NCBI GenBank assembly: GCA_002077065.1
Contig: NAJO01000002.1
Span: 496,001 to 560,000, forward strand
Reading direction: 5' to 3'
Length of the DNA: 64,000 bases
Source: Cryoendolithus antarcticus
Lineage: Eukaryota > Ascomycota > Dothideomycetes > Cladosporiales > Cladosporiaceae
In this document: piece after piece, positions 31,701 to 42,477 of the stretch
Layout of the letters: each line of letters starts with the position of its first letter
Numbering within the stretch: position 1 is the stretch's first letter
The notes under the pieces: model-generated
Told to the model about the DNA's origin: nothing
The model's database searches: none
The model's input: only the letters and a program-made list of their open reading frames with translations
Program-made: the position numbers and the translations under genes

Positions 31701-33557
31701 AACAGCGCGATGAAAAGTAGACCACCTCGGGTGAAGGCACCTGATGAGCTTTTCGGCAGCTGAAGCCAGACAGTACCCAGAACGATGGCGATCAGTACCG
31801 AAGTACCCCAGGACGTGTACAGCGAGAACTTGTCTTGCCATTTGAGAATGAACTGCCGCTTCATCAAAGCCCAGATCTGAAGATGTAGCGGGATGGAGTA
31901 GACCGACTTCTTAGGTGCGTGTCGCTTTCCCTGGATGACGGCCGTCTTGAAGTCCTCATACACGTGCTGTTCCTCCTTAACAATCTCGCGGTACTCGACC
32001 ATTTCCTGATCAAGACGCTTGGCGTATTCTGATTCTTGAAATGCCTTCGCGAGATCGTCAGACGATGCGGGAGCATTGCTTGCATCTCTGCCCTCCTTGT
32101 ACTCTCGCTCGAAACTGTCCGTGCAGCCAGTCAGGTAGTCGGGAGTCGTCTGTCTCGGCTTCTCGAGGAACCCCAAGCCTTCAAAGTAGCTCCTGGCTTC
32201 CTTCACTGGCCCAAAGTACACCTGCCTGCCTTCATCGATGATCATGACCTTGTCGAAAAGCGAGTAAATATTCTCCGAAGCCTGGTACAGCGAGACGAAG
32301 GTAGTCGTCGAGTAGATATTTGTCATAACCCTGAGGGACTTCGTATAATCCAATGCCGTCGATGCATCCAGGCCACGCGTGCTGTTGTCGTGGGACAGAA
32401 CGGCACCTCCCGTGATCATCATTTCGGCTATACTGACTCTCTTACGTTCGCCGCCTATACATCCGGTCAGTCACTAGGCTGTACATAGCTCGAACACAGT
32501 CAATAATTACCAGAGCAACCCCTTACGTACGGGTTCCCGACGATGGTGTTCTTCGTGTGCTCGATGTTGAACATCCGAAGGAGCATGTCGACAACCTTGT
32601 CCTTGAACTCGTTCGCGGAGATCCCGCCTGGTCGCTTGCCAGGCACTTTTGTCTCCAGCGCGAAGCCAAGCGTCTGCCCGACGGTGAGTGTGGGATGATG
32701 GATGTCGTCCTCCTGACAGTAGACTGCCTCGCCTCGATACCGCTTCTCGAATTCTTTGCTAGTGAATGGGCCGTACAACACTTCACCCGCGATGTCAGTA
32801 TACCCGAATCTCTGGTTGCTGATGACCTTCAAGAACGTCGTGCTGTGAGAATGTCAGTACACTGCTATCACATAGATTCATGGCTTGCTTACCATCCACT
32901 CCCCGGCTTTCCCAGCACAAGCACCATCTCCCCCGGCTTCACCACACCCCGAAAGTTCCTCAAGATCTCGACTTCTGAGCCCTTCTTTCCCAGCCCAAAT
33001 ATGCTCTGGAAAGTACTCCAAACATTGATGAAGTTCCAAAATGCGTCGGGAAAGGTGGGCTGGATATTTTTTACACCACCGATCCCTTTCACAGTCAGCC
33101 CGTCCCATATGACACCAATCTTCTTTCCCTTGATCCCCGAATCCTCTTCCAACTGCTTGTTGCCTCGCAGCGTGTCTTCCAGATCGAACGGCTCGGCATC
33201 GTCGCTTATGTCTGAGGAAACTGCCTTTTCGACATCCTGGGCTGTCTTGCCGCGCTTTACGCTCGTCCGTGTGTTCTGTCGCGAGATCTTGCGCGAGTGC
33301 TGGGACTGGCGAGAGAACTCGCGTTGCAAATCTGCGAACTCATTCTCTGCGCCATGGACATCTACGCCTGTACCGCGACGTTCGAGAGGTGGAGGTTGCA
33401 GTGAGTGATACTGCTTCTCTGGATCGCTTGCGTGTGCTTCTCTGCTCGAATCGGAGCTCGAATCTGCGGTGTTTGTTTTGCTATTGCTGTAGCCATTCCA
33501 AGTCGCCGGATGCACGTAGTCCGGATCGCCCTCCAGACGCTTCTCTACTTCCTCCAT
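28745..33557 (-). CDS. PDR-type ABC transporter (ABCG, full-length)
   Basis: Seven exons on the minus strand (33557..32893, 32842..32511, 32454..31516, 31454..31414, 31362..31317, 31258..31187, 31131..28745) keep one frame through six short introns; 1493 aa. Layout NBD1-TMD1-NBD2-TMD2, the reverse order typical of PDR pumps. NBD1: Walker A GKPGSGCTT, C-loop CSGGERKRVS, Walker B region SHDNSTRGLDAST. NBD2: Walker A GASGAGKTT, degenerate C-loop VEQRKRVT, Walker B LLLFLDEPTSGLDS, H-loop CTIHQPNA. Asymmetric sites like these are normal for the family. Each TMD has about six helices; TMD2 ends CEYCAYKVGDQFY and a helix before NFNRR. PDR pumps export drugs, lipids or toxins at the plasma membrane. 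The ATG at 33557 was chosen over an upstream non-ATG extension. Substrate unknown. Confidence 0.92.
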
Positions 33558-34690
33558 ATTGGCCCCAGTATGCTGAAGGATCGAAGTCTGTCCCAAGTAC
33601 CGAGGTCTCTACCACATCTCCAATGCCCTTCACACCAGCTCTTACTTATACCGGTATCCACACAGGTCCAAGGAAATCTATTCGCAACACGACGACAAAA
33701 GTAAATGACTCAACCTGCCTCACACCCCGAAAGCGACACCGCGCGACAGATAGGCCAAGCAAAGCTGCAAGGCGAAGTCACTAACCTTTGTACACAAGCG
33801 TATTATGCGGGCGTATGCATCATCGCACGATTTATCAGGTCCACATTGCTTGCATGCCACGCCGGAACCATGGACCTACCGCGATCCGGGAGACCACACG
33901 AAGGGCTAGGGTAACTCCGCTTTTGCATGGCAGCCGGCGTAATTGTTTGGTAGTATTGCGGAGTTGACTTTTGACAGAACTTGGGGAAGGTACAGAGTTC
34001 TCGGCTGAGTTGCACCTGCCCCGCTTCGCTCGTTGGCAAGTGAATGACCGTGTGACATCTACAGTACACTCATCAGAACGAATGGTCGTTACAACATTTG
34101 CACATTCGTCGCGGGAGAACAGCATGCCATTACAAATATCCGAGTACAGTACACCGCTCGGCCGGACCTGTCTGTCGCAGTACCGAGACACAGCAAATTG
34201 AGATCCACATGTCGGAGATGGTGGGCAGGCATTTTGAGTCAAGTGTGCAGCTATCTCATCTCATGTCTGACTAGTTACGCGCCCGAACTGGCAATTCCAT
34301 CCTCCCACCCCGAAGATCAAGCATCTTCTGGGTATCGCAGGGAATCGCTCACATGCATACCAGTTTGCACCTCATGCCCTGTCTCATCGCTCTGTATATC
34401 GTACGACCTGATACACGTCAGCCATGTCAACATCAAAGTCCACGGAAACACTCGCCGTGTATGTCTGTGTCGTGTTCGCAGTTGAAATGCTTCCCTTATT
34501 CCGCAATCGCGTCGAGGTCGCTTAACGCCGAGCACTGCTGACAAACCCACTTCGCGTTCGTGTGTGCCGTACCATGTAGGTGTCTTCGGAATGATCGAAT
34601 ACGCCCCGTCGCCTACCAGGGTCTCTGCTGCAGTTCCCTGCTGCCTTTGCCGTGCGACGGTGGCAGGAAGAAGAGATGACACCACTCTGA
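33558..34690. other. intergenic, ABC transporter promoter region
   Basis: About 1.1 kb between the ABC transporter start and the 3' end of the Opi1-like gene. Frames here are short and without motifs. I could not see a clear PDRE-type element. Confidence 0.35.
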
Positions 34691-36354
34691 TCATCGTCTA
34701 GGTCCAGTATCAGCAGCCTCGCGCTCGTACTGTCCCTTCTCATCTCTCCATTCAACTTGCTGTCTTGCACTTCCTTCCTCACCCCTTCTTGACCTTCCCG
34801 CTCGCTCGAGCCACCTCTCAGCAGAGTCGAGCGTAGCCGTGACCACCTGGCTTACTTGACTCATCATGTCCAGTCCCTCAGTAGCAAATGCGATCATCCT
34901 ATGCGCGCCTCTGCTAGTCTCACTTTCGCCTGTCTGGTTCCTACTGACCAGCTGCCATCGCTGCGGCAGCGACAACACTTGGCTGCGGACGAAATGTCGC
35001 GCGTTATCTGGAAGCGCAGCACCGGTGGATTCCGAGATGTAGTTCGTAACGTTCTTCAGCGTATTCCAGATCTCGTCCGAGTGATACTTGATGACACTAG
35101 CCATCTGGGCAGCAGCATCGTCGTGATCAGGAGTGTGCTGTCGCTCGTGGCCTTTCTCGAGATTCGATGAGCTTTGTTGCCGCCAATTGGTGCGCGCTTG
35201 GTCGTATTGCTCGAGTACCAGACGTAGTGCTTTCATCGTAATGTCAATACGGATGGCACCTTGGTTGAGGAAACGAACGCAGGCCTGGAGACTATGTCGT
35301 GAGGTCGCGGACAGAGCGACGCCGAGACCAGACGTCATGACGAAGACTCGCTGGCTAAGTGTGCGGTTGTGTGGTGGGCGTTGCGAAGGATCTTGCGCAC
35401 GCTCGGCGACTACCGGACTGTAGTCTTCGCGATACGAGGGCGGTTTGCTGGCGCGATACGCAGGAAGTATCTCCAGAGACTCACGATGAGTGCCGTCTTG
35501 GTCATCGATGTCCATGGCATCTTCGCGATCGCCACGGTCAGGTTGCTTGCCTTCTGCACGCTCTAGGTCTGTCGGTGCGCGACCGTCGAGATATCGTCGA
35601 ATGCCGCCTTCAACACCGGTGATCCTGCCAACCGAACCCACCGTGTTGGCGAGTGGTGTGGCAATATTCCGTTCCACCATCGTCGCGCTGTTCTGCACGA
35701 ATCGTGGCGAATAGTGCTTCGTCGTGTTGTACACATACATTGACCCGTTGATGGAGCCGTTAATAGTGCCACCAACCCATGGGTGCTTACTGGCAAAGAG
35801 CTGAAGCAGTGGCTCCTCCTCTGCGTCAATATGCTCTGATGTTCTTGATAGCGCATCTCGCTCCCGAGGTGACATAGTCGGGTGCATGGCCTGACTGGGC
35901 GATTGCACAAAACCTACGAAACGTTAGCGATTCCGTTTCACAATGATCGACTACCACATCATGTACCAGGCCCGGACAGTCCAGACAGCGCCTCCGCTGC
36001 AATCCTCTCGTCCATCGATACGACACTTCTCGCTCGCCCTCTGTCCAACTCGCCTTGCACACTTCCAGTGTCTGAAGGGCTATGCATGACCACATCGTCC
36101 ATCCCGTTCATGTTCCGTCCAGCATGCCCGACATCGATCGGCGGTAGGCTCCTCACTGATTCGGGCGAGCCATATCGCTCATCTGGCCGCTGCTCGAACT
36201 GCGGCGACAGAAGATCCTTCAATCCAGGTAACGTGATATCCGATCTGCCATAGCTGCGTCGAGGCAGCTCATGACTGGGCACTTTTGGGAATTCCAGTGT
36301 CTTGACGTCCACAGCACCCCGCGACCCAGGCGCCCGGCTCATCTGCCCCTCCAT
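34691..36354 (-). CDS. Opi1/CCG-8 family transcriptional regulator
   Basis: Two exons, 36354..35967 and 35913..34691, with a 53-nt intron (GTACAT..TTCGTAG, phase 1); 536 aa. Exon 1 has ELPRRSYGRSDITLPGLKDL, an MDDVVMHSP segment and RIAAEALSGL. Exon 2 opens the Opi1 domain: MSPRERDALSRTSEHIDAEE, PLLQLFASKHPWVGG, YSPRFVQNSATMVERNIATP and LANTVGSVGRITGVEGGIRR, then QRVFVMTSGLGVALSATSRH. The family includes yeast Opi1, an ER-tethered repressor of phospholipid genes sensing phosphatidic acid, and Neurospora clock-controlled CCG-8, linked to the azole response. A FFAT-like motif was not obvious. The C-terminal ~100 residues are helical and charged. Function is inferred from the family. Confidence 0.8.
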
Positions 36355-37122
36355 CTTTCAAGTCCAGGTGGTAGCCAATGTCGTCCGGCCGCAAGGTCAG
36401 CACCGCTTCGTCTCAAGTCCACTCAGCGCAAAGCCAACACCTGGAAACATGGGACTATGCGTTTGCAGTCGTGAAGTGCGAGATTGTCTCGCCTTATATC
36501 AGCGCCAAAAAATCATTCACGTGCTATCAGAACTAAACCAAGTAAATGCTATCACAAGCTTATCATACATAGAATACATGTGCCTGCACGAGAAGGGAAT
36601 GAGATGGTCGCACGTCGGTGAGGAGTTCAGATGTGCGGATTGTCACATGTTCTTCGGCTGATGTGTCTGCGCTAGCTGATCTTAGCGAAGGAGAGATCCA
36701 TGTCATTGGCAGGGGAGTGCGGCAGAGTGATAAGAAGCTTTGAGCGCTGGGAGGGGGGTGCGTTTTCACGTGCTAGATCTGGTGGAAGGTTTGCTTGTGT
36801 GAAGGCCGAGCTACATAACATGTGCTGTCGATGGACTCTCAGCTGCAGACGTGCAAAGTACAGCCCTGAGTTGGGATTTGTAGATGCGCTACAGAGATGA
36901 AGCAAGGTGCGATGGGTTTCGCACCAAGGCGCCCCCCGCAGCTTCACGAGACCGTTCAATGATGGAGAGAACATTACCGAACGTAGTAGTCTTCAAGTTC
37001 ATTGCATCGTCAACTCATCCTACACTTCCCGCCCAAGCTCCCATAGTCTCATATCGTGCATCGTGAGACCTTCACGTGCCATCGTTCGGCGCAAGAGCAT
37101 GTAGTCCCGACAGACCGGCAGC
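36355..37122. other. intergenic
   Basis: About 770 bp upstream of the Opi1-like gene and downstream of the F-box gene. No coding or RNA signal recognised. Confidence 0.35.
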
Positions 37123-38949
37123 TCACCGCCACAAATCATGCTTACTCCCCTTCCTCGCATGCCCCTTCGCCTCCGCTCCTCCGATAACAGGCGGCGGCTT
37201 CAATCCTGACCAAGCCGACTCTCCACTCCCCCACCTCCCCTCTCTACTCAGCGGCCTGGGGACCTCCTCACTAGGCACAGCCAGGAAACCTCCAAACCCG
37301 TTTCCCACAATTACGCTCTTCCGTGCTTCGCCTCCAAAGCCACCCTGAGCCCATTGTGGTCCCAAGCCGCGTGAAGCGGAATATGCTGAGAGTGGTCTGC
37401 CGCCTGAGATGACACTCCCCCGGCGGTTGGAGGAGGGTGGCGCAGGGGTGACTGAGGTGAACAGCCATTCTGTCTCGTCGAGTCCCTTGGAGAAGACTTC
37501 CAGAGTCTGCGAGAAAGATGGTTGTTGAGGTGAGCCCAAGTGTTGTGACGTGGGAGGTGCAAGAGGGCCGCGTGAGGACGAATTGGTGGAAGATTTGGAG
37601 TGGAGGGAGCTATTGCCTGTGTGGCTGGCCGGGAGTGATGGCATGGGTGGTAGGAGTAGGAGCTCAGGAAACTGTGGATCGCGGACGTAGAGTGTTGTGA
37701 GGCCAGGGAGAGAATTCGAATGCAGGCTGTTAGCCAAGTACGCGTAGTAGGACTCCGCAGGCTTTTGCAGACCGTGAACGTCTTCGCTTGAGGTGATCTC
37801 GTAGTGGAGGGTGTGTAAGCTTATGCTTGTGAGAGGTTGAAGGTCCGTTGTGGCGAGGCCGAGCGACTTGTGGGCAATCGCTGAAATGGACAGCTCAGCT
37901 AGACTGCTGGCGCCCCAGAGGAAGGTGTGAATGTCTTGCACGAGTACACCGGTGCTCGACAGTGTGAGCGCAGATAAGTTCTCCCTGCAATGCGGTGCCT
38001 CCAGGTATGTCTTAATGCCTTCAGCTGTGATTCGAGGCGTGTTTTCGAGTTTTAGCGTCTGGAGTGGCGGAAAGTCTGGCAGCTGCCCAGGTGATGAGTG
38101 AAAGATCGTGTCGTCTATCCAGTCCAGGTCCGACAGCGTGAGATCGTGCAGCGTCGGCAGACATCCGAGCACTATCCTTAGCGTCACCGGCTCGATAGCC
38201 AGACTCGAGATTTCCAGCATCTCCAGATTCTGCCAGTACCGCTGCGCCAATAACTCCAGAGCCTCCTCCGACCCGGCCCGACAGCTCATCTTCCGTATAT
38301 CCGGACATCGCGACTGCAGCTCCTGCCTCAGCGGATAGCAGCTCGGATCTCCCGTGAAGAAACCCTCGGGCAAATCCACGTATCTCAGATTCGGCAGTGC
38401 TGACACAGCTCTCGCCAAATCCCCTTTCGAAGTCTCCCGCGTCATGTACGGCACTTTCAGGAACAACACCTGCGACGCCAGCGTCGCACTCTCCCTCACA
38501 GTCCTCGCCAGTAACGAAAGCCTGATATTCGGCACCTCCCCAGCCTCAACATTCGACTTACTCCGGAAGTGCTTCGCGGCCTTCCTCCTCCGCTCTGCCA
38601 ACTCCTCCTCCAGCGCACAATAATGCACCGCATCTATCCTCACACTAGTATAAAGCAACTTCTGCGCGACTCGATACCACTTCCTAGTCACTTGCGCGCT
38701 GTGCGCCAGATCGCGCAAGTCGCAGAGCATGCAGCCATCACCTATTTGCGAGCGTTCGCTGGGCTCGTAGGTCTCGTCTATGGTGTGTGGGCAGACGTAG
38801 GTGAAGATCCGCTCGAGAATTGTGTCTGGGAGGCGCGTTGTGAAGTCTCGGCCGTAGCGGGCTGGCATGTAGGGGATCGCTCGGTCGGGGGATTTGGGGC
38901 CTGGGTCGCGGAGATGCGATTTGGAGCGGAAGTGCTTGAGGAGGCCCAT
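37123..38949 (-). CDS. F-box / leucine-rich-repeat-like protein
   Basis: Intronless, 608 aa, start MGLLKHFRSKSHLRDPGPKS. An F-box-like motif lies at about residues 36-95 (RDFTTRLPDTILERIFTYV, then RDLAHSAQVTRKWYRVAQKL and LLYTSVRIDAVHY), the part that would bind Skp1 in an SCF ubiquitin ligase. Residues ~150-400 hold irregular leucine-rich repeats (LPNLRYVDLPEGFF, NLEMLEISSLAIEP, LPTLHDLTLSDLDWID, NLSALTLSSTGV), presumably the substrate-binding side. The C-terminal ~170 residues are Ser/Pro/Gly linker with EWLFTSVTPAPP. Substrate unknown. The family is common in Pezizomycotina. Confidence 0.85.
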   Translation of the reverse strand: MGLLKHFRSKSHLRDPGPKSPDRAIPYMPARYGRDFTTRLPDTILERIFTYVCPHTIDETYEPSERSQIGDGCMLCDLRDLAHSAQVTRKWYRVAQKLLYTSVRIDAVHYCALEEELAERRRKAAKHFRSKSNVEAGEVPNIRLSLLARTVRESATLASQVLFLKVPYMTRETSKGDLARAVSALPNLRYVDLPEGFFTGDPSCYPLRQELQSRCPDIRKMSCRAGSEEALELLAQRYWQNLEMLEISSLAIEPVTLRIVLGCLPTLHDLTLSDLDWIDDTIFHSSPGQLPDFPPLQTLKLENTPRITAEGIKTYLEAPHCRENLSALTLSSTGVLVQDIHTFLWGASSLAELSISAIAHKSLGLATTDLQPLTSISLHTLHYEITSSEDVHGLQKPAESYYAYLANSLHSNSLPGLTTLYVRDPQFPELLLLPPMPSLPASHTGNSSLHSKSSTNSSSRGPLAPPTSQHLGSPQQPSFSQTLEVFSKGLDETEWLFTSVTPAPPSSNRRGSVISGGRPLSAYSASRGLGPQWAQGGFGGEARKSVIVGNGFGGFLAVPSEEVPRPLSREGRWGSGESAWSGLKPPPVIGGAEAKGHARKGSKHDLWR

Positions 38950-39404
38950 GGTGGGCGGTGATGGAGAGCGAAGAAGAGGGCTTGGTGTGGGGTGAAGGGA
39001 GGGGAGGTCCTATCGTGGTGGTGTGACAACAAGCAATCCGTCCATGAGAGCTTGCAATGAGTGGTGATTGTCAAGCGCGTATTGGTGAGTTGAACATATG
39101 TACGCGCACGAGCATACGCAGTGACACAGCGACGCCGCAGTCAATGGCGAAGGTGCGAATCACAGCAATTTAGCTGAATAATGCAGTGCAACAGGAGCCG
39201 GGTAGTGAATGCAGTGGCAGGGGAAGGGGTGTCAATGGAACGCAGGGACACCTCACCCCGCGTGGGGCTGAAAGTCAAGATCCAATATCCTCCGCCAAAA
39301 AGGCTTGATTCCACGGCGAGTTGAGCAATGGTGAGGAGAGTGTGAGTAATGTAGTCTTCATGAGGCTATCAAGGGTACAACGGTAGAGTTTCGTCTGCCT
39401 GATC
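38950..39404. other. intergenic
   Basis: About 455 bp: F-box gene promoter and the 3' end of the next minus-strand gene. No element recognised. Confidence 0.35.
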
Positions 39405-40433
39405 TCACATGACTATCAGCTCTCCTCCCTTCCTCACGTAGTACACGCCATTATTCATCATCCCAGGTCGCGGCTCTTCATACCCCTCCTCCTCATCAAT
39501 CTCCTCCTCGAACTCCTCCTCCTCATACTCTTCCTTCTCATACTCCCCCTCACCATCATTGATCTCCTCATCAGACTCCTCGGCCTCCTCCACCTTGATC
39601 TCGGCCTCATCCTCATCATCCTCAATCATCACTACTTCATGCTCAACCTCATCAAGCCACTTCCGGATCCTCTTCTCAGACTCCGTCTCGCCCCGCTCCC
39701 TGCCATGTAATCCTCGGTGCACAGGTCCCTCTCCAACATTCCGTCGCACGCGTCGTCCGAAATGCCCCGCACAAACCGGCGGAATCTCAGACCTCCTCAC
39801 TCGCGCAACGGTAATCCTCGGATCCTCATCTGCCCATAAGTCGCCGAGAGCTTCAGCAGCGATACTAGTCGTCAGCCCATCCTTCCCATCAACTTCAACA
39901 GTCACCTCCTCAGCCCGACGGCATTGTTGCACAAGTCGGTCGACTGGGCGTAGAGCCATCTTCACAGTCTCCTCGATCAGCGCAACATCGTCGTCCTCAT
40001 AGAATCGATCGAGAGGCTTCAGTCCGGCTAGGGTGAGCCGGATGTGTATCTTGGTGCAACGCCTCACCAGTAATTGCATACTCGGAACGTTACTGACGCT
40101 TGCTTGTGCCAGCAGTCCGGCGGTCCTTGCGCTATGATTGCCGTCCCACCATCTCGAGACTGTGATCTCGGCTCCGAAGGTCGAGATCTGGTAGGCGCAG
40201 GTCTTGAGCGCCTTCGTGTGGGAGTGAGAAGCTAGGTATGTGGTCCATTGCTGTTTTGTGGACATGTGATTCGGTGGCGTGGCGAGGAGAGTCGCAACCA
40301 GTCGATTGTGTTCTTGTTTGGCAGGTGCGCGGTGCGCGTGGCGAAAGTTTGAATGCACCTTGGTGATTTTGGCAGCGTAACGGCGATCTGGGAATAATGT
40401 GCCGCTGCTGGTCTTGGTGGTGATGGGTGCCAT
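39405..40433 (-). CDS. hypothetical protein with acidic C-terminus
   Basis: Intronless, 342 aa from the Met at 40433 (MAPITTKTSSGTLFPDRRYA). The frame is open upstream, but that part is low-complexity and unlike the body. Residues 1-230 contain basic and mixed segments (AHRAPAKQEHNRLVATLLAT, MQLLVRRCTKIHIRLTLAGL, VDRLVQQCRRAEEVTVEVDG). Residues ~270-325 are almost entirely Glu/Asp with interspersed Tyr/Gly (EYEKEEYEEEEFEEEIDEEE), and the protein ends YYVRKGGELIVM. No domain recognised. The acidic tail could bind histones or basic proteins, which is a guess. Confidence 0.65.
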   Translation of the reverse strand: MAPITTKTSSGTLFPDRRYAAKITKVHSNFRHAHRAPAKQEHNRLVATLLATPPNHMSTKQQWTTYLASHSHTKALKTCAYQISTFGAEITVSRWWDGNHSARTAGLLAQASVSNVPSMQLLVRRCTKIHIRLTLAGLKPLDRFYEDDDVALIEETVKMALRPVDRLVQQCRRAEEVTVEVDGKDGLTTSIAAEALGDLWADEDPRITVARVRRSEIPPVCAGHFGRRVRRNVGEGPVHRGLHGRERGETESEKRIRKWLDEVEHEVVMIEDDEDEAEIKVEEAEESDEEINDGEGEYEKEEYEEEEFEEEIDEEEGYEEPRPGMMNNGVYYVRKGGELIVM

Positions 40434-41016
40434 AGTGATTTGGTATGAATTTGACCTTGGCAGATTGAAGGGCCTGAAGTGAGGTGATGGTGTCGTGATG
40501 ATGTGTTGTTGAAGTAAGGAGTTAGTCTTCTGATAATGTGTTGTCAAAACGGATTGAGTAAAGTGGTTTGAGTAAGGCGTGGTATACTCCTGACTTGTGT
40601 AGTATGAGAGTAGAAATCTGAGCGGAACAATAGAGAAGAGGAGGTTGTTGATAAACAGTAAGAGCATCAGACGCTGACCTACATTCGACGCCGAACGCTC
40701 GAGGACACTTGCTTGTCGTACTCTTCGGTGGCATCCTCAAATCTACCACCATTCAGGCAGCCGTCCTCATTACCGACAGAGCGGACTCCACGTGCAACGC
40801 GCATCAAGTCAAGTTTCTATAGCGCCTCCTCGACGTGCATCGTCCAGGGACTCTCCGCTCACTGTAGGACCCTTCCGCTGCCCCAGTCTAGTGTATAGCA
40901 ACACCCCGGTAGTAGCGTGAGCCAGGACGCGGAAGTGAATTCGTGGAACTGTGCGCAACCTTGATGGTCCCAGTCACGTGACGTTCCTCACCAAAGTCTT
41001 CTGCACGATTGGTCGT
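40434..41016. other. intergenic
   Basis: About 580 bp containing the promoter of the acidic-tail gene and the 3' flank of the WD40 gene. No recognised element. Confidence 0.35.
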
Positions 41017-41979
41017 TCAGGTCGCCATATCCCAGATTGTGACTCCGCCGTCGCCGCCTGCACTCGCCAACTGCTTTCTTGCGGTGTTCCAAGCAACAGC
41101 CGAGACGACGTCGTGCTTCGTCGTGGCCGCGTCAGACTGCGCACGAGGCTCACCCTCGCGATGCGACAGCCGGTATCTCAGCTCGCCAGTTAGCACATCC
41201 CAGCACAATACTTGCCCGTTTTCGCTTCCGCTCACAGCCAGCGAGTCGCCCATAGCCAGCGTTGACCGTATACGATAGTTCTCGCAGATCATGCCCACAT
41301 CCCAAAATGTCTGCAGACACTTTCCCGTCTTCCGATCCATGAGTCGCAACTTCGAATCCAGCGTACCCACCAGATAGCTCTTCCCATCCCCACTACTCAC
41401 CACACTAGTAACCCCCTCCCCAATACAATCCTCCTCTACCCTCCCTGCCCTCAAATCATACCCCCTGACCCGGCCATCCACACTTCCGGCCAAAATCACA
41501 CCCTCCCTGACATCCACACAACTAACCGCATCCCCCGCCTTGCCAAAAATTGCCACAGCCCTCTCCCCTCTGGACCTCAAATCCCATACCCTGACCCCTC
41601 CATCCCAACTCCCACTCACAACCACACTATCCCCCTCCCCACCCCACGCGACGCCCTCGACCCGTCCACTATGTCCTACGAATCTCCGCAAAGTCTTCGC
41701 AGTTGCAACGTCCCAGACGAAAACAGTCTTATCCCCACCTCCACTCACAAACTGACTGTTGTCGGTGGAAATCGCAAGGGAGAGGACGGGATGGGCGTGC
41801 GCAGCGTAGGACTGCAACTTCAGCTTCTTCGCTGGGTTGTATAGCGTTATGGAACGGTCTGAGGAGCCGGTGAGGAGGTAGGAGCCTGTGCCCGAGGAGA
41901 AGGTAAGGGCGTTTAGGGGGGCGGCAGAGGGGAGGGGAGGGAGGCGGATGGGCGTGAGGGCCCAGGAGGGGGTCGTCAT
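41017..41979 (-). CDS. WD40 repeat protein, WDR83/MORG1-like
   Basis: Intronless, 320 aa, the size of a single seven-bladed propeller. Successive repeats: LNALTFSSGTGSYLLTGSSD, HPVLSLAISTDNSQFVSGGG with KTVFVWDV, RVEGVAWGGEGDSVVVSGSW with GVRVWDL, SCVDVREGVILAGSVDGRVR, VTSVVSSGDGKSYLVGTLDS, the ICENYRIRSTLAMGDSLAVS unit, and VSAVAWNTARKQLASAGGDG with VTIWDM. The NYRIRSTLAMGDSLAVSGSE block and overall size fit WDR83/MORG1, a scaffold reported in MAPK signalling and associated with spliceosomes in metazoa. In fungi its role is less clear. The repeat-protein call is firm, the orthology moderate. Confidence 0.8.
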   Translation of the reverse strand: MTTPSWALTPIRLPPLPSAAPLNALTFSSGTGSYLLTGSSDRSITLYNPAKKLKLQSYAAHAHPVLSLAISTDNSQFVSGGGDKTVFVWDVATAKTLRRFVGHSGRVEGVAWGGEGDSVVVSGSWDGGVRVWDLRSRGERAVAIFGKAGDAVSCVDVREGVILAGSVDGRVRGYDLRAGRVEEDCIGEGVTSVVSSGDGKSYLVGTLDSKLRLMDRKTGKCLQTFWDVGMICENYRIRSTLAMGDSLAVSGSENGQVLCWDVLTGELRYRLSHREGEPRAQSDAATTKHDVVSAVAWNTARKQLASAGGDGGVTIWDMAT

Positions 41980-42477
41980 GGTACGTCGAGGGTCATTGGG
42001 TGGTGGTGCGAGTGTAGCAATGGTTCTAGCAGGTGTTCAATGAGACTTTTCGCGATTGGCGCGTTCGCAGCCGGCGCTAAAAGTTTGTTAGAGGAAGCTG
42101 AAGAGCGGATCCAATGAGAATGTTCGATTTTGGGCACTATAAGGGAAGTAACGACATTGACTAGCACGTACTTGCCGTGTCGGAGTGATGAATATGACCA
42201 GCTAGGGCGAAAGCTGACCGATGATTGTCTGATGAAGAGGGTGGGCACTATCGACAGATCCATTACACTAGCTGCCAGCCCTAGAGTATCATAGACCCAG
42301 CGACTTTTCCTTCGCTCGGCACCCATAACGCAACTTGATAGAAACAAACCATGGTATCTTATCTGCCTGCCCGTGCTCCTCAGCATGATCCTCAGCATGC
42401 TCCCTCTCATGCACACTTGCTCACATCGCGCCACGGCGTGGTCACCAATCTCACGTAAAACGCTCTCAGCGCAAGAT
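41980..42477. other. intergenic
   Basis: About 500 bp between two minus-strand genes: WD40 gene promoter and septin 3' flank. No element recognised. Confidence 0.35.
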
